This document shows, in pieces, positions 28,230-36,244 of a DNA stretch of 58,425 nucleotides. The notes beneath the pieces are model-generated. The model did no database searches. It was given only the letters and a program-made list of their open reading frames with translations, and was not told where the DNA came from. The stretch spans positions 1 through 58,425 of the forward strand of contig JASJEH010000009.1 of assembly GCA_030064755.1 (NCBI GenBank), in the 5' to 3' direction. The stretch comes from Methyloceanibacter sp. GTDB taxonomy: Bacteria; Pseudomonadota; Alphaproteobacteria; Rhizobiales; Methyloligellaceae. How positions within the stretch are numbered: position 1 is the first letter of the stretch; every line of letters begins with the position of its first letter. Position numbers and translations under genes: made by a program.

Positions 28230-29018
28230 ATGAGACACGTCTTCGGCCCGCTCACCCTCGCATGCGTCATGCAAATGACGGCTCCGCTTGGCTGGGCTGC
28301 CGACGAATCCGTCGACGCCGGGCCCGCCGCCTCGGAGGATACGGCGGAGACTGGCGATAGCGCAGATACGCTAGACGTGGAGACATGGGATGACGCCCCC
28401 ACTGAGGAAGAGACGGCGGTCCCCGATGCCCCGATCCTCGGTCCACAGGTCAGCTCGAAAGTCGTGCTCACACCTGAGGAGAAGGCAGAGAAGGAATCCC
28501 GCAAAGCCTGCAAGATCGAGATTTGCGACATCATCGCCACGCGCGAGCCGATTGGCGAGGACATCGCCTGCGATATCAAAAAGACCTGGCGCGCCGACAG
28601 CCTCACGAAGATGCTGGGCGATCAGTTCTCTTGGCCTTGGGGCAAGGCCGTGTGCCAATCGAAGCTCAATCTGTCGCGAACCGATCTAGCTGCGGCCATG
28701 CTGGAATCCAGCTCCACGGTCAAGATGGAGAAGTTCGCGGTGTCGTGCGAGCTGCATACAGGCGAAGGTGAGCCCTATATCGTTGAGATGGAACTGGCTC
28801 CAGAAGTCACTTTCGAGAAGGGCAAGGCCGTTTCGGCCACCGTGAATTGGGGCGACGTTTCGGCCCCGCTCGTTATCTATCCGGTGGTCTATGCCGGCAC
28901 CGGTCTCGATAACCGGACGAACATTCTGGGCTCCTCGGTCGTCACTATGGTCAACGAGTTCACGCACAAGAAGTGCGCCGAGGTCAAAGACGAACTGCCG
29001 GGCCGCCGGGTCAACTAG
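28230..29018 (+). CDS. Secreted cysteine-containing protein, unknown
   Basis: A 262-aa protein with a signal peptide (about residues 1-23, cleavage after GWA). A Glu/Asp/Ala-rich low-complexity stretch follows (about 25-70), then a folded domain with six cysteines (CKIEIC, IACDIKK, AVCQSK, VSCELH, KKCAEV), probably disulfide-bonded in the periplasm. I do not recognise the family. It begins 5 bp after leuB and is followed by a terminator. Confidence 0.62.
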   Translation: MRHVFGPLTLACVMQMTAPLGWAADESVDAGPAASEDTAETGDSADTLDVETWDDAPTEEETAVPDAPILGPQVSSKVVLTPEEKAEKESRKACKIEICDIIATREPIGEDIACDIKKTWRADSLTKMLGDQFSWPWGKAVCQSKLNLSRTDLAAAMLESSSTVKMEKFAVSCELHTGEGEPYIVEMELAPEVTFEKGKAVSATVNWGDVSAPLVIYPVVYAGTGLDNRTNILGSSVVTMVNEFTHKKCAEVKDELPGRRVN

Positions 29019-29027
29019 CCACAAATC

Positions 29028-29050
29028 AAAGCGCCCGGGCGCTTTTGACT
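29028..29050 (+). terminator. Rho-independent terminator after leuB operon
   Basis: AAAGCGC/GCGCTTT with a CCGG loop forms a perfect stem 10 bp after the stop of the secreted-protein gene, followed by a short T-rich stretch (TTGACTTT). It separates the leuB transcript from asd. Confidence 0.65.
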
Positions 29051-29146
29051 TTCCCCGCGCCTTCCCATACATCCGCGCCAGGTGTCGTTCGCGATTACAA
29101 CGCCCAGCACCGCAGGGTCCAGGGCACCGCAATCAGGAGTACCGGA

Positions 29147-30172
29147 ATGGGTTACAAAGTCGCTGTCATCGGCGCGACCGGCAATGTCGGGCGCGAGATG
29201 CTCAACATTCTTGAGGAGCGGGACTTCCCCGCCGACGAGGTCATTCCAATTGCCTCGCGCCGCTCGGTCGGCCGGGAAGTCTCATACGGCGATGCGCGCC
29301 TGAAATGCCGGGACCTCGAGAACTTCGACTTTTCAGGTGTCGATTTCGCCCTGATGTCGGCGGGTTCAAGCATCTCCAAGGAATGGTCGCCGCGCATCGG
29401 CGCGACCGGCTGCGTTGTCATCGATAACTCCTCCTGCTGGCGCTACGACCCGGACGTGCCGCTGATCGTGCCCGAAGTGAACCCGGATGCCATTGCAGGC
29501 TTTACCAGGAAGAACATCATCGCCAACCCGAACTGCTCGACAGCACAGCTCGTTGTTGTGCTGAAGCCGCTGCACGATGCCGCCAAGATCAAGCGTGTCG
29601 TTTGCTCCACCTATCAATCCGTCTCGGGCGCGGGCAAAGACGCGATGGACGAGCTCTGGAACCAAACCAAGGGCATCTTCGTGACCGACCCTCCGGCGCC
29701 GGAGAAATTCACCAAACAGATCGCGTTCAACGTCATTCCTCATATCGACGTCTTTCTCGACGATGGCTCGACGAAGGAGGAGTGGAAGATGGTCGCAGAG
29801 ACCAAGAAGATCCTCGATCCGAAGATCAAGCTAACAGCGACCTGCGTCCGTGTGCCCGTCTTCGTGGGCCATGCCGAGGCGGTGAATATCGAGTTCGAGA
29901 ACCCGTTGAGCACTGAAGAAGCGCGGGAGGCCTTGCGCGACGCGCCAGGCGTGCTCGTGGTCGACAAGCGCGAGGACGGCGGCTACGTAACGCCCGTCGA
30001 ATGCGTCGGCGACTACGCCACGTTTGTCTCCCGCGTCCGGGACGATCAGACCACCGACAACGGTCTGTCGCTGTGGTGTGTTTCGGATAACCTTCGCAAA
30101 GGGGCAGCGCTGAACACGATCCAAATCGCGGAAACGATGATCGAGCGCGACCTCATCAAAAAGGCTGCTTGA
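29147..30172 (+). CDS. asd: Aspartate-semialdehyde dehydrogenase
   Basis: NADPH-dependent enzyme converting aspartyl phosphate to the semialdehyde, the branch point for lysine, threonine and methionine. NADP-binding VAVIGATGNVGREML starts the protein. The catalytic cysteine is in NPNCSTAQLVVVLKPLHD. The acid/base His is in the ATCVRVPVFVGHAEAVN region. Its 341 aa are normal. CAGGAG precedes the ATG. dapF, also in this window, uses its downstream product. Confidence 0.96.
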   Translation: MGYKVAVIGATGNVGREMLNILEERDFPADEVIPIASRRSVGREVSYGDARLKCRDLENFDFSGVDFALMSAGSSISKEWSPRIGATGCVVIDNSSCWRYDPDVPLIVPEVNPDAIAGFTRKNIIANPNCSTAQLVVVLKPLHDAAKIKRVVCSTYQSVSGAGKDAMDELWNQTKGIFVTDPPAPEKFTKQIAFNVIPHIDVFLDDGSTKEEWKMVAETKKILDPKIKLTATCVRVPVFVGHAEAVNIEFENPLSTEEAREALRDAPGVLVVDKREDGGYVTPVECVGDYATFVSRVRDDQTTDNGLSLWCVSDNLRKGAALNTIQIAETMIERDLIKKAA

Positions 30173-30601
30173 GAACTCTCAACCGAGACGCCAGTTCGGT
30201 TTGGGCCGGACTCGGAAGGAATGCCGGCTCGGCTGTTTTGCGACTTGCGCCTGAGGCAACGATTAGCTTGCTGATCTCACTTCGACTGGTCGCTCGGGAG
30301 GCTTCGGGCGACGGCAGGGCACCGCACGCTCCTGCGGTCCTCGATAGATAAACCTAATTGGTCGTTTCGGAATCCCGTCTTGATTAGCGCCGACGGGTTG
30401 AGCGTAATAGCTGGGTCGGATCAAGAGAAGCGCATCCTAAACACGCGCCAACCGACAGACGGAAACTTGGTCCAGAGCCGGCCGGATGTTCAGCCGGCAG
30501 GACTTCTAGCGCGACATGCCTGGCACGTCGACGGTCCGCTTGCGTATGCTTGCGGGACGCTCACTTGTGTACGGCCATGTCGCACCCAAAGGAGCGCTGA
30601 C
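30173..30601. other. Intergenic region upstream of fdh
   Basis: A 429-bp gap without a supported gene. It holds one notable hairpin, CCGGC...GCCGG around 30480-30500, and AAAGGAG just before the fdh ATG. Short AT-rich stretches (GATAGATAAACCTAATT near 30345) might belong to a promoter, but no clear -35/-10 or sigma-54 pair was found. Confidence 0.5.
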
Positions 30602-31807
30602 ATGGCAAAAGTCCTGTGTGTACTTTATGACGACCCGATCAACGGTTTCCCGCCCAAATACGCCCGCGACAGCATCCCGCACATTGCCGGATACGTGGAT
30701 GGACAGACGGCCCCGACGCCCAAAGCAATCGACTTCCAGCCTGGTGAATTACTCGGCAGCGTCTCTGGCGAACTCGGATTGCGCAAATTTCTAGAATCAA
30801 AGGGCCACGAACTCGTCGTTACATCTGATAAGGACGGTGCGGACTCTGTGTTCGAAAAAGAGCTCGTAGATGCCGACGTCGTCATCTCTCAGCCCTTCTG
30901 GCCCGCTTATCTCACAGCCGATCGGATTGCCAAGGCGAAGAACCTCAAGCTTGCTCTAACAGCAGGGATCGGTTCCGACCACGTTGATCTCCAAGCCGCG
31001 ATGGACAAGGGCGTTACGGTGGCCGAAGTGACTTTCTGCAACTCGATTAGTGTCGCAGAGCACGTGGTCATGCAGATTCTGTCTTTAGTCCGCAATTACA
31101 TCCCGTCCTACCAGTGGGTCGTAGACGGCGGTTGGAATATCGCTGATTGCGTTGAACGTTCTTACGACGTTGAGGGTATGGACGTAGGCACCGTAGCGTC
31201 CGGTCGCATTGGCCTCGCGGTCCTTCGCCGCATGAAGCCCTTCGACGTCAAGCTGCACTACTACGACAAGCACCGTCTGCCCGCCGATGTAGAAGCCGAG
31301 CTCGGGGCGACCTATCATCCAGATGTGGAGTCACTAGCCAAGGCTTGCGATGTCGTGACCATCAACTGCCCACTCCATCCGGAGACAGAGCATCTCTTTG
31401 ATGACGAAATGATCGGCAAGATGAAGCGTGGCAGCTATCTCGTGAACACGGCGCGCGGCAAAATCTGTGATCGCGACGCGGTAGTTCGGGCACTTGAGAG
31501 CGGCCAGCTTGCAGGCTACGCGGGCGATGTTTGGTTCCCCCAGCCCGCACCGCGCGATCATCCGTGGCGCACGATGCCTCACCACGGCATGACACCTCAC
31601 ATCTCCGGCACGTCGCTATCGGCTCAGACTCGCTATGCCGCTGGTACGCGCGAGATTCTTGAGTGCTTCTTTGCCGGCGAACCAATCCGCGATGAGTACC
31701 TCATAGTTCAGGGCGGCGCCCTCGCTGGCACCGGCGCGCACTCCTACACAGCTGGAAATGCCACAGGCGGCTCTGAAGAAGCCGAGAAATTCAAGAAGGC
31801 AAGCTGA
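30602..31807 (+). CDS. fdh: NAD-dependent formate dehydrogenase
   Basis: Cofactor-free D-2-hydroxyacid-dehydrogenase-type FDH that oxidises formate to CO2 with NAD+, the last step of methanol dissimilation. The 401-aa sequence is almost colinear with the Pseudomonas sp. 101 enzyme. Conserved functional residues are Asn147 (FCNSIS), Gly-rich VASGRIG (198-204), NAD-selecting Asp222 (YYDKHRLP), Arg285 (NTARGK), Gln314 (WFPQP) and His333 (TPHISGT). AAAGGAG precedes the ATG; a longer upstream reading has no such signal. It is followed by an oxalate/formate-type carrier gene. Confidence 0.97.
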   Translation: MAKVLCVLYDDPINGFPPKYARDSIPHIAGYVDGQTAPTPKAIDFQPGELLGSVSGELGLRKFLESKGHELVVTSDKDGADSVFEKELVDADVVISQPFWPAYLTADRIAKAKNLKLALTAGIGSDHVDLQAAMDKGVTVAEVTFCNSISVAEHVVMQILSLVRNYIPSYQWVVDGGWNIADCVERSYDVEGMDVGTVASGRIGLAVLRRMKPFDVKLHYYDKHRLPADVEAELGATYHPDVESLAKACDVVTINCPLHPETEHLFDDEMIGKMKRGSYLVNTARGKICDRDAVVRALESGQLAGYAGDVWFPQPAPRDHPWRTMPHHGMTPHISGTSLSAQTRYAAGTREILECFFAGEPIRDEYLIVQGGALAGTGAHSYTAGNATGGSEEAEKFKKAS

Positions 31808-32021
31808 CCCAACACCCTCGATCCAAGCAATCGGGGTGAGGCCTCGCGCTCCGCTCCCTGGCGCAGACGAATATCTGTCGCCTGGAGCGCGAGGCCGTTC
31901 CACTCCCGAGCGGCGCCCGCGCGATTATGACAGACCACCCCCTTGCGATGCGGCGCAGGCCCGTTCAGAGTAACGGCCAATAAGCGCACCAATGCGCCGT
32001 CTCAATGGGGGGAATCCACAC

Positions 32022-33425
32022 ATGTCGACCGCAGCGCGCGCGGACTCTGGAGGATTGTTCGGCTGGCTGGACCGGTCGCACACCGTGGCGAAACCGGGTT
32101 TTAGCCGCTGGATGGTTCCGCCCGCCGCCCTTTGCGTCCATCTTTGTATCGGGCAGGTTTACGCCTTCAGCGTGTTCAACCTGCCGATGACTAAGCTGAT
32201 CGGCATCACCGAATCCGCGCCCGACGATTGGAAGCTGACAGAGCTCGGCTGGATCTTCTCCATTGCTATCGTGTGCCTCGGCCTCGCGGCGGCCTTCACC
32301 GGCACCTGGCTGGACCGGGTAGGCCCGCGGCGCGCGATGTTCACTGCGGCGCTTCTTTTTGGCGGCGGCTTTCTGGTTTCGGCGCTCGGCGTCCACCTCC
32401 ACCAGCTCTGGCTGATCTATTTGGGCTACGGCGTACTGGGCGGCTGCGGCCTCGGCCTCGGCTACATCTCGCCCGTGAAGACCCTCATCACCTGGTTCCC
32501 AGATCGGCCGGGCATGGCCACCGGCATGGCCATTATGGGCTTTGGCGGCGGCGCCATGATCGCCTCTCCCCTTTCGGTGCTGCTGATGGACTACTTCTCA
32601 AGCCCAACCGATGTGGGCGTCGCTGGCACTTTCGTCACGATGGGCCTCATCTATTTGGTCTTCATGATGATTGGCGCCATCATTGTTCGCGTTCCCCCGC
32701 ACGGGTGGCTCCCGGAAGGCTATACTCCGCCAGCTCAACCAAAGAAGATGGTCACCGCCAATCACGTCCATGTGGATGAGGCGCTGAAGACCCCGCAATT
32801 CTATCTGCTATGGGGCGTACTCTGTTTGAATGTAACCGCCGGCATCGGCGTGCTCGGTCAGGCCTCCGCTATGAGCCAGGAGATGTTCCCCGGCAAGATC
32901 ACAGCAGCGGCCGCCGCCGGATTCGTTGGTCTTTTGAGCCTGTTCAACATGATCGGGCGCTTCTTCTGGGCGTCGACCTCAGACTACATTGGCCGCCGCA
33001 ACACCTACATGATCTTCTTCGCCCTCGGCATGGCGCTGTACGCCGCCGTACCCTGGACCGGCCATACGGGCTCGGTAGTCCTGTTCGTGCTGTTCTATTG
33101 CGTGATCATGACCATGTATGGCGGAGGCTTTGCCACGATCCCCGCCTATCTCCGGGATGTCTTCGGCGTGCGCTATGTGGGCGCCATCCATGGCCGCCTG
33201 CTGACCGCATGGTCAACCGCAGGCGTCCTCGGCCCTGTGCTCGTCAACTACATCCGCGAGTACCAAATCAACCATGGCGTGCCCAAGGCGGACGCCTATT
33301 CGGTCACCATGTACATCATGGCGGGACTTCTCCTTGTCGGGTTCCTTCTGAACTGGCTGATGACCCCTGTGGACGACAAGCACTACATGACCGAGGAAGA
33401 ACTCAAAGCGTCGATGGAGAATTAG
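32022..33425 (+). CDS. OFA-family MFS transporter (oxalate/formate type)
   Basis: A 467-aa, 12-helix carrier of the oxalate:formate antiporter family. Diagnostic segments are HLCIGQVYAFSVFNLP, LGYISPVKTLITWFPDRPGMATGMAIMGFGGGAMI and GRFFWASTSDYIGRRNTY. The family moves small mono- or dicarboxylates. Position next to fdh suggests formate or oxalate here, but this is inference. The start after a GGGGGGAA tract (MSTAARAD) is better than an ATG ten codons earlier. The stop is directly followed by the ATG of the small partner. Confidence 0.9.
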   Translation: MSTAARADSGGLFGWLDRSHTVAKPGFSRWMVPPAALCVHLCIGQVYAFSVFNLPMTKLIGITESAPDDWKLTELGWIFSIAIVCLGLAAAFTGTWLDRVGPRRAMFTAALLFGGGFLVSALGVHLHQLWLIYLGYGVLGGCGLGLGYISPVKTLITWFPDRPGMATGMAIMGFGGGAMIASPLSVLLMDYFSSPTDVGVAGTFVTMGLIYLVFMMIGAIIVRVPPHGWLPEGYTPPAQPKKMVTANHVHVDEALKTPQFYLLWGVLCLNVTAGIGVLGQASAMSQEMFPGKITAAAAAGFVGLLSLFNMIGRFFWASTSDYIGRRNTYMIFFALGMALYAAVPWTGHTGSVVLFVLFYCVIMTMYGGGFATIPAYLRDVFGVRYVGAIHGRLLTAWSTAGVLGPVLVNYIREYQINHGVPKADAYSVTMYIMAGLLLVGFLLNWLMTPVDDKHYMTEEELKASMEN

Positions 33426-33563
33426 ATGACTGAAACGGCCCAACCAAATCAGATCTCCGGCGCGACCAAAGTCAAGCTGGTCCTAGCCTGGATCATGGTG
33501 AGCGTCCCGCTTGTTTGGGGCGTGCTCAATACGCTCGAAAAGGCCTCTCAGCTGTTTAGGTAG
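33426..33563 (+). CDS. MFS transporter small subunit
   Basis: A 45-aa protein starting with no gap after the OFA carrier stop. One transmembrane helix (about residues 16-36) contains KLVLAWIMVSVPLVWGVLNT, then a short tail ending SQLFR. Small single-helix proteins of this form accompany OFA-type carriers in many proteobacteria. The start is coupled to the previous stop and has no ribosome-binding site of its own other than within the carrier's end. Confidence 0.78.
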   Translation: MTETAQPNQISGATKVKLVLAWIMVSVPLVWGVLNTLEKASQLFR

Positions 33564-33625
33564 ATGTCAGACTCTGACAGAGCGTCGCACCTTGTAACCT
33601 GGGAGAACCTCCAAGTCTCTGATTT

Positions 33626-33640
33626 AGAATAATTTATTCT
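33626..33640. promoter_or_regulatory. AT-rich palindrome upstream of pqqA copy 1
   Basis: AGAATAA-T-TTATTCT is a perfect 7-bp inverted repeat around one base, in an AT-rich patch 100 bp upstream of the first pqqA. It has the form of a dimeric repressor or activator site. The half-site TTTAGAA resembles the Irr iron-control element, but the spacing differs from that consensus. No matching site was seen before the second copy. Confidence 0.3.
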
Positions 33641-33741
33641 GTAAGAATCTGTTAATGCGCCAGTCATGCGGTTCTCATCCCAGATCCCCATTATCTGTAC
33701 ACGACGATGTTTACCGAACGAACCTTTCTAAGGAGACGACC

Positions 33742-33831
33742 ATGAAAGAGTGGCTGAAGCCTGAGATCACCGAGTCCGAAGCTGGCATGGAAGTTACTTC
33801 CTACCTTCCGGCTGAGCTCGACCGCGCTTAA
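33742..33831 (+). CDS. pqqA: PQQ precursor peptide PqqA, copy 1
   Basis: A 29-aa peptide with the PqqA core GMEVTSYLPAELD. Glu17 and Tyr21 are in the ExxxY spacing that PqqE crosslinks to build pyrroloquinoline quinone, the cofactor of methanol dehydrogenase. A strong AAGGAGA lies 5 bases from the ATG. It is followed by its own terminator. A second gene with an identical product lies 337 bp downstream. The pqqBCDE genes are not in this window. Confidence 0.92.
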   Translation: MKEWLKPEITESEAGMEVTSYLPAELDRA

Positions 33832-33859
33832 TTCGCGCTGATCTAGCCTAGTTTTCGAA

Positions 33860-33896
33860 AATGGCGGTCCTAGCGATTTGCGGGGCCGCCATTTTT
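33860..33896 (+). terminator. Terminator of pqqA copy 1
   Basis: AATGGCGGTCC and GGGGCCGCCATT pair, with a small loop and a TTTT run, 29 bp after the pqqA stop. Confidence 0.75.
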
Positions 33897-34078
33897 GTAT
33901 GCGCTATCGGCTGTCACGTCGCTCATCGCGCCCAAACTGCGAGCAGCCGACCGCCGCAAGCCTTATCGGGGTCCCTTCACGACCATTCCCGCCGTTCAGA
34001 TTGTTTTCATGGACGCGTCATGCGCCGCTCATTCAAATTGTCGCACCTTAGGCCATCGTTTATCGAAAGGAGACGACC

Positions 34079-34168
34079 ATGAAAGAGTGGCTGAAGCCCG
34101 AGATCACCGAGTCCGAAGCTGGCATGGAAGTGACTTCCTACCTCCCGGCTGAGCTCGACCGCGCTTAA
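34079..34168 (+). CDS. pqqA: PQQ precursor peptide PqqA, copy 2
   Basis: The 29-aa product is identical to that of copy 1. The two coding regions differ at three synonymous third positions. The shared block covers AAGGAGACGACC ahead of the ATG, the gene, and about 15 bp after the stop (ATTCGCGC-GATCTAGC). The ExxxY pair is Glu17/Tyr21. The upstream regions are not obviously the same, so the two copies could be controlled differently. It has its own terminator. Confidence 0.92.
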   Translation: MKEWLKPEITESEAGMEVTSYLPAELDRA

Positions 34169-34192
34169 TTCGCGCCGATCTAGCAATCCAAG

Positions 34193-34230
34193 AATGGCGG
34201 CTCTCGCGTTGGCGGAGCCGCCATTTTTTT
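34193..34230 (+). terminator. Terminator of pqqA copy 2
   Basis: AATGGCGGCTC / GAGCCGCCATT with a short loop and seven T follows the second pqqA by 24 bp. Stem arms are nearly the same as at copy 1, so gene and terminator were probably duplicated as one unit. Confidence 0.85.
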
Positions 34231-34408
34231 GCGCGGGGTCTTTGCAGTCGCGCTCGATAACCGCCCACCCGACCGCACCCCCGTTGCGGAGGGTGACAGA
34301 TCGCCGCCCCGAAACTAAGGTCCGGGCCGCCGGTCAGCCCTCCGATGCGAGGTGCGCTCCGGCTCATGCAGCGCGATTGGTCGCAATCAGCTTCAAGGGG
34401 ACCTTGCT

Positions 34409-34732
34409 ATGCCCTGGGTCTATCTCGTCATCGCCGGTCTCTTCGAGATCGGCTTTGCGTCGGTGCTCAAGCTTACTGAAGGCTTCACGAAGCTCTGGCC
34501 CTCCGTCATCTTCGCGATCTGCATCGTGCTCTCAATGTATTTCTTGAACAAGGCGGCGAAGGATCTGCCCATCGGCACGGCCTACGCAGTTTGGACAGGG
34601 ATCGGCGCCGTGGGCACTGTCATTGTCGGCATCGTGTTCTATAAGGAGCCCGTCACGGCGCTGCGTATGTTCTTTATCGTGACGCTGATCGGCTCCATCA
34701 TCGGATTGAAACTCGCAACAACGACCACATGA
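34409..34732 (+). CDS. SMR-family exporter, Gdx/SugE-like
   Basis: A 107-aa four-helix SMR protein. The active-site Glu is in LVIAGLFEIGFASVLK, and the segments PIGTAYAVWTGIGAVGTVIVGI and FFIVTLIGSIIGLKLAT are present. The GIGAVGT motif and lack of EmrE-like residues place it nearer to the guanidinium exporter Gdx (SugE); substrate remains inference. AAGGGG precedes the ATG. The stop overlaps the next gene by four bases (ATGA). Confidence 0.88.
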   Translation: MPWVYLVIAGLFEIGFASVLKLTEGFTKLWPSVIFAICIVLSMYFLNKAAKDLPIGTAYAVWTGIGAVGTVIVGIVFYKEPVTALRMFFIVTLIGSIIGLKLATTTT

Positions 34733-35799
34733 CCCAGACCAACAAGATCGACCGCACCGTTACCGGAAACTATTTCGAGGATTTCAAAGTCGGCGAGGAG
34801 ATCGTGCACCCCACGCCGCGTACCGTCACCGTCGGAGACGTCGCCGTCTATACGTCGCTCTATAGCGGCCGCTTCGCCGTGCAGTCGTCGGACGCCTTTG
34901 CCCAGAGCATCGGCTACCCGCGGTCACCCATCGACGACATCCTCGTCTTCCATTTTGTGATCGGCAAGACGGTGCCGGACGTTTCCCGCAACGCGATCGC
35001 CAACCTCGGTTATGCGGAGTTTCGCTTCCTCAAGCCGGTCTATCCGGGCGACACCATCGCTTCGACTTCGGAAGTCATTGGCGTCAAGCAGAACTCCAGT
35101 GGCAAGAACGGCACAGTCTATGTGCGCACGACGGGCCGCAATCAGAACGGCGAAGAGGTCTTGTCCTTCGCGCGCTGGGTCATGGTCGTGAAGAAAAACC
35201 TCGACCTGCCCGTGCCCGAACCGGTCATCCCCGAACTGGACAAGGAGATCTCACCAGACAGTCTTGGCAACGCCCTGCCTCCGCTAAAGTTGATGGTCTA
35301 TGACTACGCACTCGCCGGCTCCCCGCGCCGCTGGGCAGATTACGCTGTGGGCGACAGGATCGACCACGTCGACGGCCAAACGATCGAAGAGGCCGAGCAT
35401 CAGATGGCCACCCGGCTCTATCAGAACACCGCGCGGGTCCACTTCAACCAGCACCGCGAGTCCCAAGAGCGCTTCGGCCGCCGCCTCGTCTACGGCGGGC
35501 ACGTTATCTCGATCGCCCGATCGCTCAGCTTCAATGGGCTTGCCAACGCGTTCCATGTCTTGGGTCTTAACGGCGCCCGCCATGCCGCACCGTCGTTTGC
35601 GGGCGATACCATCTACGCCTGGAGCGAGGTGCTCGACAAAGCCGAGCTTCCAGGACGGTCCGATGCAGGTGCGCTGCGCCTGCGCACCTTCGCGGTGAAG
35701 GACCGCAACTGCGCCGATTTCCCAGGCGTGAAGGAAGATGGAAAGCTCGAAGACGGCGTGGTGCTCGACATGGACTATTGGGTGGCCCTGCCGCGCTAA
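34729..35799 (+). CDS. Mesaconyl-CoA hydratase (2-methylfumaryl-CoA hydratase)
   Basis: A 356-aa protein with two MaoC-like hotdog domains. Family text matching the Rhodobacter enzyme is GNYFEDFKVGEEIVHPTPRT, FGKTVPDVS-like (VIGKTVPDVSRNAIANLGYAEFRFLKPVYPGD) and VIGVKQNSSGKNGTVYVRT. It hydrates mesaconyl-CoA to beta-methylmalyl-CoA in the ethylmalonyl-CoA pathway, which regenerates glyoxylate in serine-cycle methylotrophs; in Methylobacterium this enzyme is MeaC. Coupling to an SMR gene by a 4-bp overlap is odd. Other MaoC hydratases are a less likely alternative. Confidence 0.85.
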   Translation: MTQTNKIDRTVTGNYFEDFKVGEEIVHPTPRTVTVGDVAVYTSLYSGRFAVQSSDAFAQSIGYPRSPIDDILVFHFVIGKTVPDVSRNAIANLGYAEFRFLKPVYPGDTIASTSEVIGVKQNSSGKNGTVYVRTTGRNQNGEEVLSFARWVMVVKKNLDLPVPEPVIPELDKEISPDSLGNALPPLKLMVYDYALAGSPRRWADYAVGDRIDHVDGQTIEEAEHQMATRLYQNTARVHFNQHRESQERFGRRLVYGGHVISIARSLSFNGLANAFHVLGLNGARHAAPSFAGDTIYAWSEVLDKAELPGRSDAGALRLRTFAVKDRNCADFPGVKEDGKLEDGVVLDMDYWVALPR

Positions 35800-35931
35800 G
35801 CGATGAGCCCTCCCGTGGTTTGATCACCGAATAGGCAATTCTCCCGTACACGCCGGTATCGTAAACCTTCTGTAAAATATTTCGGTTGCATTCTTGGGCC
35901 TCGTAATTCTCGCAACTTGGGGGAGTTGCCC

Positions 35932-36087
35932 ATGGCTTGGGAAGGACCATTCGACGGAGTGATGGGGGGCGTCGCCTATATCGTCGGCTCTCACGTTTGG
36001 GAGTCGCTCGACGGCGGCCAGACTTGGATCATGTCAAAATTCGTCGAAGACGAAGAAGCCTGCTACGAAATCGCAAAGCCCGCGTAG
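35932..36087 (+). CDS. Small hypothetical protein
   Basis: A 51-codon ORF preceded by GGGGGAG with good spacing to its ATG. The product is acidic, with Trp and Gly (GVMGGVAYIVGSHVWESLDGGQ), one Cys, and no membrane segment. I do not recognise it. An AT-rich patch (GTAAAATATTTCGG, about 35871-35885) upstream may be a promoter. Codon use is like the neighbours. It lies 157 bp before sdhC on the same strand. Confidence 0.5.
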   Translation: MAWEGPFDGVMGGVAYIVGSHVWESLDGGQTWIMSKFVEDEEACYEIAKPA

Positions 36088-36244
36088 CGGCCTGTTTCTG
36101 CCGTTCTACTAAAGTCTGCGGCGAAACCGCCGCACCCACCGTCCCTCGGACGTGAAAATGGGGCACGTTCCAGCTGCCCCTGATTGCCCATGTCTTCTTC
36201 GTGCGTTATGAGAAGATTGAACTGGGCAACACATATAATATCCA

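Noticed and set aside
30528-30560. Sigma-54 promoter before fdh (TGGCAC...TTGC)
   Set aside because: Spacing between the two elements is about 12 bases rather than the required 4-5.
33623-33640. Exact Irr (ICE) box
   Set aside because: The TTTAGAA half-site is present, but the second half is seven bases away, not three.
34231-34408. Guanidine riboswitch before the Gdx-like gene
   Set aside because: Some GC-rich pairing and a CTAAGGTCCG stretch are faintly like guanidine-I, but the conserved ACACGG and GGGA parts and the paired ACGR loops of the other classes were not found.
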